A DNA stretch of 64,000 nt. Source: Lucinisca nassula. Taxonomy: Eukaryota; Mollusca; Bivalvia; Lucinida; Lucinidae. The position numbers and the translations under genes are program-made. This document shows positions 1 to 12,479 of the stretch, piece by piece (positions within the stretch are counted from its first letter, which is position 1; the number at the start of each line of letters is the position of its first letter). The DNA lies in the NCBI GenBank assembly GCA_963580285.1, contig OY757017.1, forward strand, positions 113,679,245 through 113,743,244. The letters run 5' to 3'. The notes beneath the pieces were generated by a model. It was not told the DNA's origin. It made no database searches and worked only from the letters and a program-made list of their open reading frames with translations.

Positions 1-536
1 CCTATGAAGTTTGAATGAAATTGGTGAAAGGGTACAGGAAGTTGTGGTTTGAGGATTTTTTCTATTTTTAGCTTGTTTGTCAGAGCAGAACGATTTTGGC
101 TATTTTGGTAGGGAGTCACCTTGGCCACATTACTGTGGAGTTTTAATCAAATTGGCCCTTTTGAAACAAATTTACGCTTTTTTTTCTATTTTTAGCTCTA
201 GCGGCCATTTTGTTCATCAGAGAGGGATCCTTTTAGCTATTTTGGTAGAAGGTCAACTAAGCAACATTCCTATGAAGTTTGAAAGAAATTGGCCAAATGG
301 TACATGAGGAGTTGGCTTTTTAAGATTTTTCTATTTTTAGCTCTGGTGGCCATCAGAGCAGAACCATTTTAGCTATTTTGGTAGGGAGCCACCCAGGCAA
401 CATTTCTGTGAAGTCTCATCAAATTGGCCCGAGGGTTTAGGAGTAGTTCGCATTTAAATCAAATTGTTGACGATGGACGACGGACATTCACTGATCACAA
501 TAGCTCACCATAAGCACTTCATGCTCAGGTGAGCTA
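1..536 (+). mobile_element. Tandem-core element, 3' part
   Basis: Repeats of a unit containing 'tatttttagctctggtggcc' and 'gtagggagccacc' run to about 460. They are followed by a short GAC-rich stretch (gacgatggacgacggac) and a terminal hairpin at 501-536 with arms AGCTCACC/GGTGAGCT. The 5' end lies outside the window. From 537 to about 1018 I see nothing recognisable. Confidence 0.6.
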
Positions 537-1630
537 AAAAGAAAGTGATGGCTGGTGCCGATTCCAATCAAAATTCTTGGCGAGCTGGAAGTCATCTCAA
601 AGACAGGTGATGAAGGTAGACTGGTTCTGCTCAACATACATATGCATATGTTATCGCACACATATATCACTTGATGCAAATTAGCCTGTAAAACCATTGC
701 GTCTGGTTAGAAAATGTGCTTCTGATAAGACTTTTTGACTGACTAAACTGGTTTTTGAGGTAACCGGGCTACCCCTAGACCGTGTTCAGGATTAGTTTTC
801 CCACTTTCTGAAAAGCATAAGAGTTCTTGCGTGATAATGTAAGCTAAGTTTATGGCAAGCAGTATAATTTTTGACACAAGAGGAATTTTAATGATTTTCC
901 CTAGGTAAGGCTTCTTAAAATGATTGGCACTTGAGCCGGGACCACTTTTTGCTCATGTGCCATACTTTGTACAATATTGGTAAATGTCCACTTGATAAAG
1001 CAGACAATTCAAAAGCTGTATGCCACCAGAATCAAAGACTCTGGGCATATGGTTTTTGGTTCGTCTGTCTGTCCATCTGTTTGTTTGTCTGTCCGCAAAA
1101 ACCTTAACATGTGGCTTAACTTTTGAATGGTAGGTGATAGGGCTTTCATATTTCGCATGTGCATTTCTTGTCACAAAAGCTTTCCAGTGGTACCAAAATG
1201 TTTGACTGTGTGACCTTGACCTTGACATTTGATCTACTTTTTGAAAACTTTAACATTGGCGATAACTTTAGATTGGTAAGTGATAGAGCCTTCATATTTC
1301 ACGTGCATTCCTTGTCATAATGATACCATAATTTTTTACTTTGTCACAAGACCGTTTCAGTGGTACCAAATGTTTTTAACTTGTGACCTTGACCTTGATA
1401 TTTGACCTACTTTTTGAAAACTTTTAACATTGGCCATAACTTTTGATTGGTAAGTGATAGTGATTTCATATTTCACATCTGCATTTCTTGTCACAAGTTG
1501 ACCTTATGCCCTTGACCTTCACATTTGACTTTAACATTGGCCACAACTTTTGATTGGTAAGTGAACTGGCTTTCATATTTCACATGTGCGTTCCTTGTCA
1601 CAAAACCTTTCCTGTGTTATCATAATTTTT

Positions 1631-3350
1631 ATGCCCCGCCATTCCAAAAATGACAGGGTATTATGTTATACCCTCCGAAGTTTTAAGCGTCAGTCCGTCT
1701 GTCAGCACTTCATAATTTCATGTCCGCTCCATAACTCTGATACCGTTTGAGATATTTTCATGAAACTTAACAGATATGTAGAGCACTATCAGACAACATG
1801 CAGAACCTATGAACCGTAACCCTGATTTTCCTACTTTTGGAGTTGTTGCCCTTTGAACATTGACCATAGCCATTTCAGTCATAGTTTCGTGTCCGCTCCA
1901 TAACTTCAATACCGTATGAGATATTTCCATGAAACATCGTGCAGAATGAACCATAACTCTGACTTTCCTACTTTTGGAGTTATTGCCCTTTCAACTTTGC
2001 ATATAGCTGCTGCTATCTGTTTCATGTCTGCTCCATAACTCTGATACCGTTTTGAGATATTTTCATGAAACTTCACAGATATGTAAAGCATCATGAGATG
2101 ACATGCAGAACATATGGACCATAACTCTGATTTTCCTACTTTTAGAGTTATTGCCCTTTGAACATTGAACCATAGCCATTTCGGTCACAGTTTTGTGTCC
2201 TCTCCATAACTTCGCTACCATTTGAGATATATCCATGAAACTTCACAGGTATGTAGAGCACCATGAGACAACATATGAACCGTAACTCTGATTTTCCTAC
2301 TTCTGGAGTTATTGCCATTTGAACTTTGAATATAGCTGCTGCTATCAGTTTTGTGTCCGCTCCATAACTCTGATACCATTTGAGATATTTTCACTTAACT
2401 TCACAGATATGTAAAGCACTATGAGATGACATGCAGAACGTATGACCTTTAACTCTGATTTCCCTACTTTTGGAGTTGTTGCCCTTTGAGCATTGAACAT
2501 AGCCATTTCTGTCATAGTTTCGTGTCAGCTCCATAACTTTGATGCCGTTTGAGATATTTTCATGAGACTTCACAGATATGTAGAGCAGAATGAAACAACG
2601 TGCAGAACATAAAAACAATAACTTTGATTTTCCTCCTTTTGGAGTTATCACCCCTTGAACATTGAACATAGCCATTTCTATCATGTAGAAGCCTCCGTGG
2701 TCGAGTGGTTAGGCTACTCGCCTTGTAAACCAGGGGTCGCAGGTTCCATCCCGGGCTTCTCCAGACTTTCGGATGAATCTTTAAAGCGATGTCCCATCTC
2801 CTTATGGTCTTAGCTGTTGGTGGTACTGAAACTGAAACACTCACTCATTTCTATCATGTGGTCTGTTTGAAGCACTATATCTCCTAAACCTAATGATTGA
2901 TTCTGACCAAACTCGCATGGTTACATCACTAGGATGGGGGAAAACAGCATTTAGGTTTTGGTGACCTTGACCTTATTTTTAAGGGCACAGGCTCCAAAAA
3001 ACTGTCAATTTTGGGCCAAAGATGGCTTGTCTGCACCCAGTCTCATGAACACACCAATGAAATGTGGTCTAACTTGGTACAAAATATCATTGCAACTGAG
3101 CAAAGATTTAACTAGATTTTGAAGACCTTGACTTTAGTTTGAAGGGCACCGGCCCCTAAAAACTGAAAATGAGAATTTTAATTCTCGCTTACTTTCTTTT
3201 GGAGCCATGGCTCTTTGAACATTGAAAATAGTCATCTAAGTCATGTATTCATGTCAACTTTATTAAGGGAAATAGTAATGCATCGTTATTTTGAATTCCT
3301 TTTTCACTGTGATATGGCACTTGCTTGATGTAATTGTAGTGGCGGGGCAT
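1631..3350 (-). mobile_element. Nested tandem-core element with GCCCCGCC ends
   Basis: Ends ATGCCCCGCCA (1631) and TGGCGGGGCAT (3350) are inverted copies of each other. The interior is a repeat of 160-170 bp built on 'ctccataactctgataccgt' and 'cctacttttggagttattgcc'. It interrupts the core array of the 1019-3911 element and itself contains a SINE at 2687-2846. Confidence 0.6.
2687..2846 (+). mobile_element. SINE family A, tRNA-derived, full copy
   Basis: A 160-bp SINE with A-box-like TGGTCGAGTGGTTAGG, B-box-like GGTTCCATCCC and a CACT-rich tail, flanked by the 13-bp target duplication ATTTCTATCATGT (2674-2686, 2847-2859). Confidence 0.85.
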
Positions 3351-4055
3351 CATGCAGTGCTTGCAGTTTTAGTGACCTTATGACCTTCACCATTGACCTA
3401 CCTTTTAAAAACTAACATTAGCCATAACTTTTGATTGGTCAGTGATAGGGCTTTAATATTTCACATGTGCATACCTTCTCAAATTACCTTTCCAGTGATA
3501 GCAAAATCTTTGACATGAACTCAACCTTGACATGTCACCTACTTTTTAAAACTTCAACGTTGGCCATAACATTTGATTAGCAAGTTTTAGGACTTTCATA
3601 ACTCAAATGTGCATTCCTTATCACAGGACCTTTCCAGTGGTACCATAAGTTTTGACTTTGTGACCTTGACATTTGACCTACTTTTTAAAATCTTAATTGT
3701 CATAACTTTTGACTGGTAAGTGATTTGGGTTTCACATTTCACATGTGCATTCCTTGTCATGGTACAATAATTTTTGACGTTGTAAACTTGATCTTTACCT
3801 GATTTATCTCTGACATATTTAATATCCAACAAAATTACCCTGATTTTCATAAAAGTACCATGACTATGGCAATCTGCCATCTGGGAGCATCAGTGTTTCA
3901 CAAACATCTTGTTTCAACATGCTCAGATCATCAGAAAACCAAATGTTTACTTCTTCATTCTCAAAGAATAAGAAAATGGATCTGTCCTGAACGGCTTGCA
4001 GTAACTGATGTTTGCATTGTACATAATGCTCCAACTCATCCAGGCCCTGAGGTTA

Positions 4056-4311
4056 CATCACGAAAACACACTTATATATTTCTGACCCCACTGAACCCCA
4101 CTTTTATAAAGTAAAGCTGGGGTTTACAGGGGTAAACCTTTTCTTATTTTTGCTCTAAAATATAGATTGTGGGTACCCGTTAGGCGGTTCTAACGAGTAT
4201 CCACAATCTATATTATGAGCAGAACTAAGAAAAATATCACAATTTTTCATCTTAAAATTTTTTTTGGCGGTAACACTTACAATGTATTTGTATAGGCCTG
4301 TTTTCGTAATG
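4056..4311 (+). mobile_element. Foldback element F, copy 1
   Basis: Ends CATCACGAAAACAC and GTTTTCGTAATG. The centre is a long near-palindrome: ATAGATTGTGGGTAC…GTATCCACAATCTAT around TTAGGCGGTTCTAA. The same element recurs at 7541, 20674, 30283 and 57494. 4312-4475 has nothing recognisable. Confidence 0.75.
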
Positions 4312-4475
4312 TAAAGCATTTTTCATGCTCTCAACTGAGCATGAAATTTGTAATGCTCATAAATATTAAAATTCAAACAAATCGGGCAACTTTCCTGAGT
4401 ACTCACAACCAATAAGCAAATTAAAAACAATGTTCCCCCTTGCAAACTTCATTTTTCTGTTTGCAAGGATGTTTA

Positions 4476-5120
4476 GGCCCCGCCAATCAGGGCTTGCAGT
4501 AATAGATTGGGCTGCATGGTGCTTCTTGCAGAGTTGAAAACAACTGCACATATGTACTGGTAAACCGCTTAGAAAGTCTAAGCCTGCTCAGGCAAAGTGT
4601 TAGTTTATACTAATTTATTTTAGTTCAATTGCAATGAAAGCTTGAAGCTTATTGAATCGCTCTCGAACACTCATTCCAGGTGTTTTCACGCATGCGAGAG
4701 AGAGAGGCAGTGGCCAATACACCACTGCTACCCATTTACACCTGAGTGGAGTGGGGCAGTGTCATTACGTGTCTTGCCCAAGGACACACCTCGATACCGA
4801 TGGCTAGATTCAAACACACAACCTCTCAATCATACGTCGAATGTGTTAACCACTGTGCTATCTAGGCAAAGTGTTGCGAGTCAAACTATTCCTGCATATA
4901 AACCCTATTGGACCTATTGGCTTCATTGGGTGGCACGGCTTGTCTTTTATTGGTGGAGTAAGTTAATTGTATCAATTCCTGATCTTTGTTTTACTTCTAC
5001 TTGAGATGTCATTTCCTCTCAAGATAAAAGTCCCACAAAACTGGAAGGAACATCTCTAAAATGACCCAATAAATAGTGTTGACAGGAACATCAAACCTCA
5101 ATACAAACAAACAAAACAAG
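4476..5120 (+). mobile_element. SINE family C, interrupted by SINE D and a short insert
   Basis: Family C sequence runs 4476-4601, resumes at 4876, is broken again at about 4941-5000 by an orphan segment (a shared inverted copy lies at 23108-23160), and continues to a tail rich in CAAA/AAAC. It shares 'aagtcccacaaaactggaag' and 'gttgacaggaacatcaaacc' with the copies at 34352, 46908 and 60904. It probably forms part of the 3'UTR of the ankyrin/SOCS-box gene. Confidence 0.7.
4602..4863 (-). mobile_element. SINE family D, tRNA-derived, inside SINE C
   Basis: A 262-bp insertion with the 12-bp duplication AGGCAAAGTGTT (4590-4601, 4864-4875). On the minus strand the head reads like a tRNA (TAGCACAGTGGTTAACAC, then GTTTGAATCTAGCC). 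ORFs across it are incidental. Confidence 0.8.
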
Positions 5121-5169
5121 ACTTTCATTGTACAGACTTGTTCATTTTATGGAATGGTGCAACAAATAC

Positions 5170-6095
5170 TTATTCTGCATCTCTAACCATGTCTGTCAAA
5201 GTCAAATATTTCTGAAGGCTTGTAGGCAGATCTAATTTATCAACACTCTGGTCCAAACACTGACCAAAGTAGGTGCGTATATAATTTCTGCAGATGGTCA
5301 ATAGTCTAAGTGGTATGTCTGAATACTCCAATAATGTCTTCAAAAGGTCTGCCTTTTCCTCACTTTCAAAAACCTGCTTTTCAAGAAGCCACTTCTCTTT
5401 ATGAATATTATATCCAGCATTTATCAACAGCAGAGCAATATCCAAGTGCATCTTATCAACAGACACATAGAGGGGACTTTTTGGGTTTTCATAAAAATAG
5501 TAAATATCATCAGACCATGCATGCCGGTCCATTCCTCTACTAGATACCTCCTTCTTAACATTAGCCAAAAGCAACTGCTTCACCACTTGTTGGTGGCCAT
5601 GATATACAGCAGTCCACAATGGTGATGTACCTTCAAGGTCACATATGTTGGGGTCTGCTCCATGTTCAATCAGGAACTTCACACACTCAGCCAATCCACT
5701 GGTAGCAACATAAAACAGAGGTGTATCCCCGTCCCTGTCAGTGTTATTAACATCACATCCCTGTGACACAAGTAATTTTATTACATCCAAGTGGCCTCCG
5801 TGAGCAGCCAGAGCCAGTGGAGTGTTTTGATCTGCAGTGGGACTATCACAATCAGCACCTGAATCTAACAGTAGCTGTACTGTTTCGCAATTGCCATTCC
5901 AAGCTGCGACATGAATAGCTGAATAGTTACGTTCACTAGACAAGTTTACATCACCTCCATACTTGATAAGCAATTTTATAACTTCATTAAAACCACTGTA
6001 AGAAGCTAGAGTAATAAGGGATTTATCTTCATAGGGACTTCGAAAGTTAGGATCTGCCCCAGCTTCCAACAGAACAGATGCAGTAGCAGAATCAC
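5170..6095 (-). CDS. Exon 4 (last) of the ankyrin/SOCS-box gene: ankyrin repeats and SOCS box
   Basis: A 926-nt terminal exon from acceptor TTTTATAG to TAA at 5172-5170, encoding residues 247-554. Several classic repeats are visible (VLLEAGADPN, IHVAAWNGN, TPLALAAHGGHLDVI, FLIEHGADPN, LWTAVYHGHQQVV). After a less regular linker comes a SOCS box: the BC-box pattern LLTICRNYI (L-x3-C-x3-I) at about 511-519 and a Cul-box-like LPTSLQKYL at 536-544. An open frame starting at a non-ATG codon at 6069 is only the inner part of this exon; the acceptor at 6096-6097 sets the true edge. The 3'UTR probably runs into the SINE ending near 5120. The hexamer TTTATT (AATAAA on the minus strand) at 4946-4951 is a weak poly(A) candidate inside repeat sequence. 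Confidence 0.93.
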
Positions 6096-6126
6096 CTATA
6101 AAATAAATTTATACATGTATATTTAA

Positions 6127-6328
6127 GGGGAATGGGAACACCTTCAGGGGAGGAAACTCCTGCAAAAGCATTTTTGTTTCTCATGTCTATAAAGGAAAGA
6201 ATTTGCTCTCCTTTAAAAGTAGACCCCATTTTCAGTGGGGCAGGGCTTAAAGAAAAGCGAAGAGGAAGTCCCGAAAGGTGTCTCCCTTTGAAAAACGGCG
6301 GAAAAATGTGTCAGGTGTTCCCATTCCC
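6127..6328. mobile_element. Inverted-repeat element G bounded by TTAA
   Basis: About 200 bp with terminal repeats GGGGAATGGGAACACCT / AGGTGTTCCCATTCC and TTAA on both sides (6123-6126, 6329-6332), the target of piggyBac-type transposases. Related fragments lie at 7849-7940, 16957-17132 and 30785-30880. It starts about 30 nt upstream of the exon 4 acceptor. Confidence 0.75.
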
Positions 6329-6589
6329 TTAAATAATAGTCAAACTTTCATGGCTTAAAACACTTCTGGGACTTAGGAAATTTCCTGTGTTCTAGACAAG
6401 GCCAGTTTTAGTCACTGAGTAAAACAGCAAAATAGGATAATTTTCAGTCTTCTGAAAAAACATACCCGGTATGTACTGTAAAAATCTTAAAAATTTGGAC
6501 ACCTTGAGGACTGACTGTTATTCTCCAAAATCATTAACGAATTTGTTTTACAACCCAGCAACGAGTCCAAAAGGTGCAGACGGAGTGGG

Positions 6590-6660
6590 AAACAGTGAAG
6601 ACCTTGATCAGACTGCTCAGGAGCAGCAGTCTGATCTGGCTCTGAACTGTTTGTTAAGCC
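6590..6660. repeat. Palindrome P (CAAACAGTG family), single copy
   Basis: An imperfect inverted repeat around 'gatcagactgctcaggagcagcagtctgatc'-type sequence with an ACTGTTTG end. The same short palindrome recurs across the window, as at 17335, 24088, 49253 and 58812, and is tandemly amplified at 14063-15290. 6333-6590 and 6660-6950 hold no gene. Confidence 0.6.
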
Positions 6661-6956
6661 CAATCTGTCCCAATATTTAGGATCATCCTGGTGTATGAAT
6701 GTCATTTGACGTGTCACCAGTAACAAATCTGATTGTGATTCTGATCATTATGGTATGCTGAGTTTCTCATTAAAACCACTGTGATTGTAATAACTTCATA
6801 CAATATATACTTTCAAAATGAAACAAGAACAATTACCACTAGGTAAATACTTTAATATGAAGCAGGGGGAAAAGTTCCCTGAAGTATTTGCCAATTTATA
6901 GAAAATTTGACAAACAGGGAAAAAAAAAACACTTTTGACTGTGATGATCCTAAGTA

Positions 6957-7316
6957 CCGTATTCCTCCCATTAAGCGCCCCTGCTCCTATAAGCGCCCCC
7001 TCACTGTTTTTCCAAGAACAAAGAAACAAGCGCCCCTTCTGCTGTTGGAGGAAAAAATAGTTTGGCTTACCTAAAGGAAAGGTTTCAGCCTTTCAGTCAT
7101 CACCGTTTCTGCTGTAAATCGTATCATGCAAGGTATTTCTAAACCCCTGGCTATCTAAGTACTTTACATGTTATGGTTCCACCATAATAGAATGGAAAAC
7201 TACTACATGTAATTGGTTTAAAACTCTTAAGTTCTGGTAATATTTTTGTCTCTTATAAGCACCCCCTCTTTTTTCAATTTTTTAAGCGCCCAGGGCGCTA
7301 AATGGGAGGAATACGG
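6957..7316. mobile_element. Inverted-repeat element H with TA target duplication
   Basis: Terminal inverted repeats CCGTATTCCTCCCATTAAGC and GCGCTAAATGGGAGGAATAC(GG), flanked by TA on both sides. The inner sequence repeats 'aagcgcccc'. About 360 bp, no ORF; probably a non-autonomous Tc1/mariner-type element. Confidence 0.75.
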
Positions 7317-7540
7317 TATTTGGACAAACAGACCTATGCAAACAGTGCAGACCCCGATCAGACTGATCCTGTTTAAATTTTAAAGTGAATTACAGCAAAT
7401 CCTCAAGGGGTCTGAATTTTTACGGTAAATTGGAAACTTACTGTGAGGAAGATTGATGTAAAATACCACAATAGATAAGCCAATGCATGACAGAGCCTAC
7501 AATAAGACTTGCAAAATGCAGATCAGTGGTTGCACCTGCA

Positions 7541-7692
7541 CATCATGCAAAAATGTCTATAATAATTTTGAACCACACTTTTATATAGGAAAACTGGGGT
7601 TTACAGGGGTAAACATTATTTTTCGTTTTAAATTTTTCATTTTTACGGCAGCAAAATTTACATTGTATTTGTATTGGCATGTTTTTATAATG
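7541..7692 (+). mobile_element. Foldback element F, copy 2, lacking its central palindrome
   Basis: Matches both ends of element F (CATCATGCAAAAATG…GTTTTTATAATG) but the central 100-bp palindrome is gone, as expected from hairpin deletion. A fragment of element G (TTAAGGGGAATGGGAACACC) follows at 7849-7940. 7940-8031 is unassigned. Confidence 0.65.
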
Positions 7693-8031
7693 ACAATTTG
7701 ACCAGAGTCTTCCCTGACAAAGCCTCAAGGCTATCGGGAGAGATAAGCAAAAAACTCTTGCCTTGCTAGGTGGATGCACAGGCTGGTCTGAATCTTTGCA
7801 GGTTGCCAAGGACATACCGTAGAATTTGTCATGCGCTGGCTCAAACATTTAAGGGGAATGGGAACACCTTCAGGGGAGGCAATGCCTCAAAAAGTATTTT
7901 TGTCTCCCATATCAATAAGGGTCAAATCTTAAAAGAAAAAAAATAAAAGAAAGATCACAGGAGTGCCACAATCACAAGACGCAGCCCACTCTTGACAGCG
8001 AGAGGTAGAGGAAACATACACAAAACAAGAA

Positions 8032-9776
8032 CAAGAGCTGCTGCATGACAGCATAGCTCACCTGTTTCGCGCCTTCAAGATATAAGGCAAAATTACTGAC
8101 CCATGAAATACTCACCTAGATATATTTTGAGGTCAATCATCATGTCACATGAAACATATATTCCAGATATTAGATTTCAGAATCAAATAGTGTCTGAATT
8201 ATAAGGCAAAGTCATTAAACCATGAAAACAGTTCACACTGACCAAGACATATTTCTATGTCAATCATATGGTCACATGGAGATTATAATTCAGGTTTGAA
8301 GTTTCTCCAAGAAATAGTAAACACTGAATCATGAAATATAGGTCACAATGACATAGATATATTTTATGTCATTCATCGGGTCACATAGAACTGATAATTC
8401 AGATATGAAGTTTCTCCATTAAATAGTATTCAAGATATAAGGCAAAGTCACTGAACCATGAAATATAGGTCACACTGACCTACATATATTTCGAGGTCAA
8501 TCATCTGGTTGCATTGAAGTAATATCCCAGGTATACATTTCTCCATCAAAATAGTAATCAAGATAATAGGCAAAATCACTAAACCATGAAATATAGGTCA
8601 CACTGACCAAGATATACTTTGAGGTAAATCATCAGGTTACATGAAACTAATAATCCAGCTGAGACATTTCTCCACCAAAATAAGCAAAATCACGGAACCA
8701 TGAAATATAGGTCACACTGACATATTTTGCAGTCAATCACGGGGTCACATGGAATAACTAATCCAGGTATGACGTTTCTTCATAAAATAGTATTCAAGAT
8801 AATAGGCAAAATCACTGAACCATGAAATATAGGTCACACTGACCTGGATATATTTTGAGGTCAATCAGGGAGTCACATGGAACTAATAACCCAGGTATGA
8901 CATTTCTCCATCAAATAGTATTCAAGATAATAGGCAAAATCACTGAACCATGAAATATAGGTCATACTGACCTAGATATATTTTGTGAACAATTATCAGG
9001 TCATATGGAACTAATTATCCAGGTATGACATTTCACCATCAAATAGTGTTCATACTATTCAAGATAATAGGCAAAATCACTGAACCATGGAATATAGGTC
9101 AAAGTGACCTAGATATATTTTGAGGTCAGTCATGGGGTCACATGGCACTTATATCCCAGGTATGACATTTCTCCAACAAACAGTCTTCAAGATATAAGGC
9201 AAAATCACTGTACCATGAAATGTAGGTCACCATGACCTTCACTCTTTTACTCTTGAACCAATGTCACATGGTTGGCTGATGTAGAACAAATTTTGTCTAT
9301 AACTTGTTAGCATAATGGAAAGGTATACAACAAATTACAAAGGTGTCCTAAATTTTGACCCCTAGCCCCACCACATCCCCACTCTCCCAGGCATGAACCC
9401 AGGGGTATGTTGTCTTGAAATCTCAGAAGACACTCCCAGGTATTCAAGTTGTAAATATGAATGCTTTGTGATGAGTGACTGTTGAGATATAACTTTTTTA
9501 AAAACTTTAACACAGTATTACATATGTGTTATAGTTTTTTTACCCCTAGCCCCACCCCAGGGCATGAACCAAGGCATCTGTTCAGTTTGATCAGCAAAAG
9601 ACCCTCCCAGGAACTTAAATTACAAATATGAGTGATCTGTGATGAGTGACTGTTGAGATATAAACATTTGAAAAACTTTTAACGCAGAACGCACATGCAA
9701 ACAAAAACGCAAACACGCATGCAGACTACCGAGGTGGCGACAATAGCTCTCCATGTACTTCGTACAGGCGAGCTAA
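8032..9776 (+). mobile_element. Tandem-core element, complete, 125-bp repeat core
   Basis: Head CAAGAGCTGCTGCATGACAG with AGCTCACCTG nearby. Core of roughly nine repeats of about 125 bp built on 'ccatgaaatataggtcacac', 8090-9240. 3' hairpin at 9744-9775 (AGCTC-CCATGTAC / GTACAGG-GAGCT), then the CTAA end. No long ORF. 9240-9740 is a less repetitive 3' region with two copies of 'ctagccccacc'. Confidence 0.7.
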
Positions 9777-9891
9777 AAATTACTAGTGTTTATGGAATGG
9801 AACAATCAGCCCTCTCTTCCCCACATGGGTTGATCAGACCATTAGAAAACACTTAACAACAACTCACAACAAATTCGCAGACATACAACAA

Positions 9892-10658
9892 CAAGAGGGC
9901 CATGATGGCCCTGGATCGCTCACCTGATGCATACTGTAAAGGCAACATATTAAGGTGGTTCTATCAAAACCCATCAATTAATGTAGGGGATTAGAGCGAA
10001 GATGAACTTTTTCCTAAAATAGCCACAAGAACTTGACCTTGACCCCAACACCTTGAAAGTCTGACAAGCTTGCATGCATGTATGTATGTACAAAATAAAT
10101 GCAATATCCCAACCCTATCACAACTTTTTTGTGTGGGGATGGTGGGGATATGATTTATTTATGCGTTTAAAAAAAAAAACGAGCATAGCATGCGGATGCC
10201 AATGCTCAGTTGTACTCTACTTTTCATTATGAAGTGCTGCGAGTCTGAAGGCAACATTTGATGTAATTGTGGAATATTAAAAGAAAGTCAGTTTTTGCAC
10301 AACGACCACGAGTTTGACCCAGACATAAAATTCGTTGAAAATGAAGGTGCTAGAGCAATGACAAAGTTTTTCTCTGAAAATTGCCAGACCTTGAGGCCAT
10401 GACCTTGAAAGTCAAAGTGGCCTAAGATATTATCATAAGCAACATTTGTGTGAAGCTATATTAAAATCCTTAGCAAAATGTAAGCGCTAGAGCAATGACA
10501 AAGTTTTCTAGTTTTCTAAAGATAGCCAGTGACCTTGACCTTGAGGCCATGACCTTGAAAGGGTCACATACGCAACATTGGCGTGAAGTTATTTATATTA
10601 AAATATGATGAAAAATGAAGGCGTTAGAGCGATGACAATTTTAAAAAAAAACAAAAAA
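9892..10658 (+). mobile_element. Tandem-core element, 5' part
   Basis: Head CAAGAGGGCCATGATGGCCC followed by 'tggatcgctcacctgatgc'. The core repeats contain 'gagcaatgacaaagttttct' and 'accttgaccttgaggccatg'. No terminal hairpin is found before the next head at 10659, so the element is truncated or interrupted. The core resembles that at 45960-46868. Confidence 0.55.
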
Positions 10659-12479
10659 CAAGAGGACTAGGATTGTCCTATATCGTTGACTCGAGTAACA
10701 GATTCAATCTTTCAAATAATTAGTTTCCATTAAAGGGAAACTTTAATGTTTAGTTGCTTCATGTAAATGGTCATTTTTTTCTCCTTTTCCATTTGCAGGT
10801 ATTTTTCTGCATATTTTACCTCTGTTAACTGGTGAGTCTTGTCTTTCGGTCATGAGTCATGACTTATGATTTTGTGGTCAAGTTATCTTTGTTAAACAGT
10901 CAAAATAACAGAAGATTGTTATTCCATACCAAAGAAATAAACAGTAGAAAAGCCCACCACATTTATGGCATTTGCAATTTGCATAAATGCAAGATGGATT
11001 TTAACCAAGTGATTTCTTTCTTAATTCAACATGAGCCATATTCAAACTTGGCCAAGACTGGAACAAACCTTTGACCTCCATACAGGGAAAAGGTAAATGC
11101 TGATAACAGACAAATGCGAGTTACAACATTAGTCACCTGATTTGTCATCTGTCTGTCATTTTCAAAGTCTTTGTTTTAAACAGTGTAGGCAGAGATCTGA
11201 AAGCTTGTTTAGTAGCGGTCTTACCATAGTTTACATTTTTAAACCTAGCATCTTAAGGGTTAATGGAATGGAATACCACAATGTTCATATTATTAACTAT
11301 GAAATGGGTAATGAACGAGTACAAATAGAACAAGGTGATAAATAAAACTAGAACTAACAATAACTCCAAATGTCTTTAATTACCTAACAAAAAAACACTG
11401 AAACAGATCTGTATTTACTCACACCAACAATGCAATGTGCAAAACAGTGAAATGACCTTGTATAAATTTCAATTTGCAAATTACCTGGACTAATCCCTGC
11501 TTATTTGGGCTTGGAGGTCCAATGAAGTAATAGATGGGATGTATGATGTTTCCATGCAGAGCAGAAACTAGCTGCACGAGTACTGGCGAACCGCCTAGAG
11601 GATCTAAGCCCGCCCAGGAAAAGTGGTGTGAGTCGGACCATCTATGTTTATAAACATTGATTTCATTGGGGTACAAAGCTTAAGATGTCATTTTATCATT
11701 CAATGTTGGGTAAAAATCCTTGAAAATTGGCAGCAATGCCTCAAAAATGACCTGTACAGTGTAAATGGGGACACTAAACCTAAAACAAGCAGGCAAGAGC
11801 ATAAGACAGAGCTCTGTCAGCAATTAGTTTTTTTTTAGTTTTGTTTGTCTGTCTCTTTTGAATCAAAAATCTACAAAAGATAATTTGCTAACCATCAAGT
11901 ATATTAAGGGTCATAACTGATGCCAGAACTGAGGTGTAGTTGACTTAACATGCTTATTGAATTTAGCAACATCCATTTCTGCTTATCATCATAACAAAAT
12001 GCATAAAATGTATTTATTCATTACAGTGTAGAACCTGATCACATGGTTTCTTCAGAAAGTAACTGATTTAGATGTACCCTATGCTCAGCATGACTTAATA
12101 TCAACATTCAATACAACATTGTAATTTTAGGAGAACAATGTATGTCAGAGCAGTGTTGTCCTAACCATTAGCTTGTTTTGTCCATATTTACTACTCAAAG
12201 GTGTCTACCAGAACTAGAAGGCGAAGTTGTGCATTAGGTCAACATGGTTAGCAAACTACATAATCGGAGCCAGTGGCTCTGAATGACAAATGTTGTGCGA
12301 GTCTTCCGGCTGTGATTATATGGGTTTGATATGACAGTCAATAAAGGTAGGTTGGTCATTCATCGTACCAGTTTGTTTTTGTGAGGTAAATAGATTAAAA
12401 AAGGAGAATATGATGCTGTCCTCTTGTCACTTAACTGTTTTCCTATACAATGGAAAGTTGGTAGATGTGGACAAGGTTT
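10659..12479. mobile_element. Head of a tandem-core element, then low-information DNA with a SINE C fragment
   Basis: Head CAAGAGGACTAGGATTGTCC at 10659. The rest holds no gene I can support. A diverged family C SINE occupies about 11500-11790 ('agaggatctaagcccgccca'). This head may belong to the tail at 16778, which would make one composite element of about 6.1 kb; the link is uncertain. Confidence 0.4.

Larger units (their letters stand above)
1019..3911 (-). mobile_element. Tandem-core element of the GCCCCC-hairpin family, interrupted
   Basis: In minus orientation the element starts at 3911 (CAAGATGTTTGTGAAACAC, the same head as at 52699). It has core repeats with 'gccataacttttgattgg' (3850-3355 and 1625-1100), a GACAGACAAAC microsatellite near 1095-1060 and a 3' hairpin at 1049-1019 (TATGCC...GGCATA). 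Another element at 1631-3350 splits the core. 3912-4055 is unassigned. Confidence 0.6.

Noticed and set aside
4642..5004. 120-codon ORF on the plus strand
   Set aside because: It crosses the SINE D and SINE C junctions and the orphan insert, so it is a chance frame in repeats.
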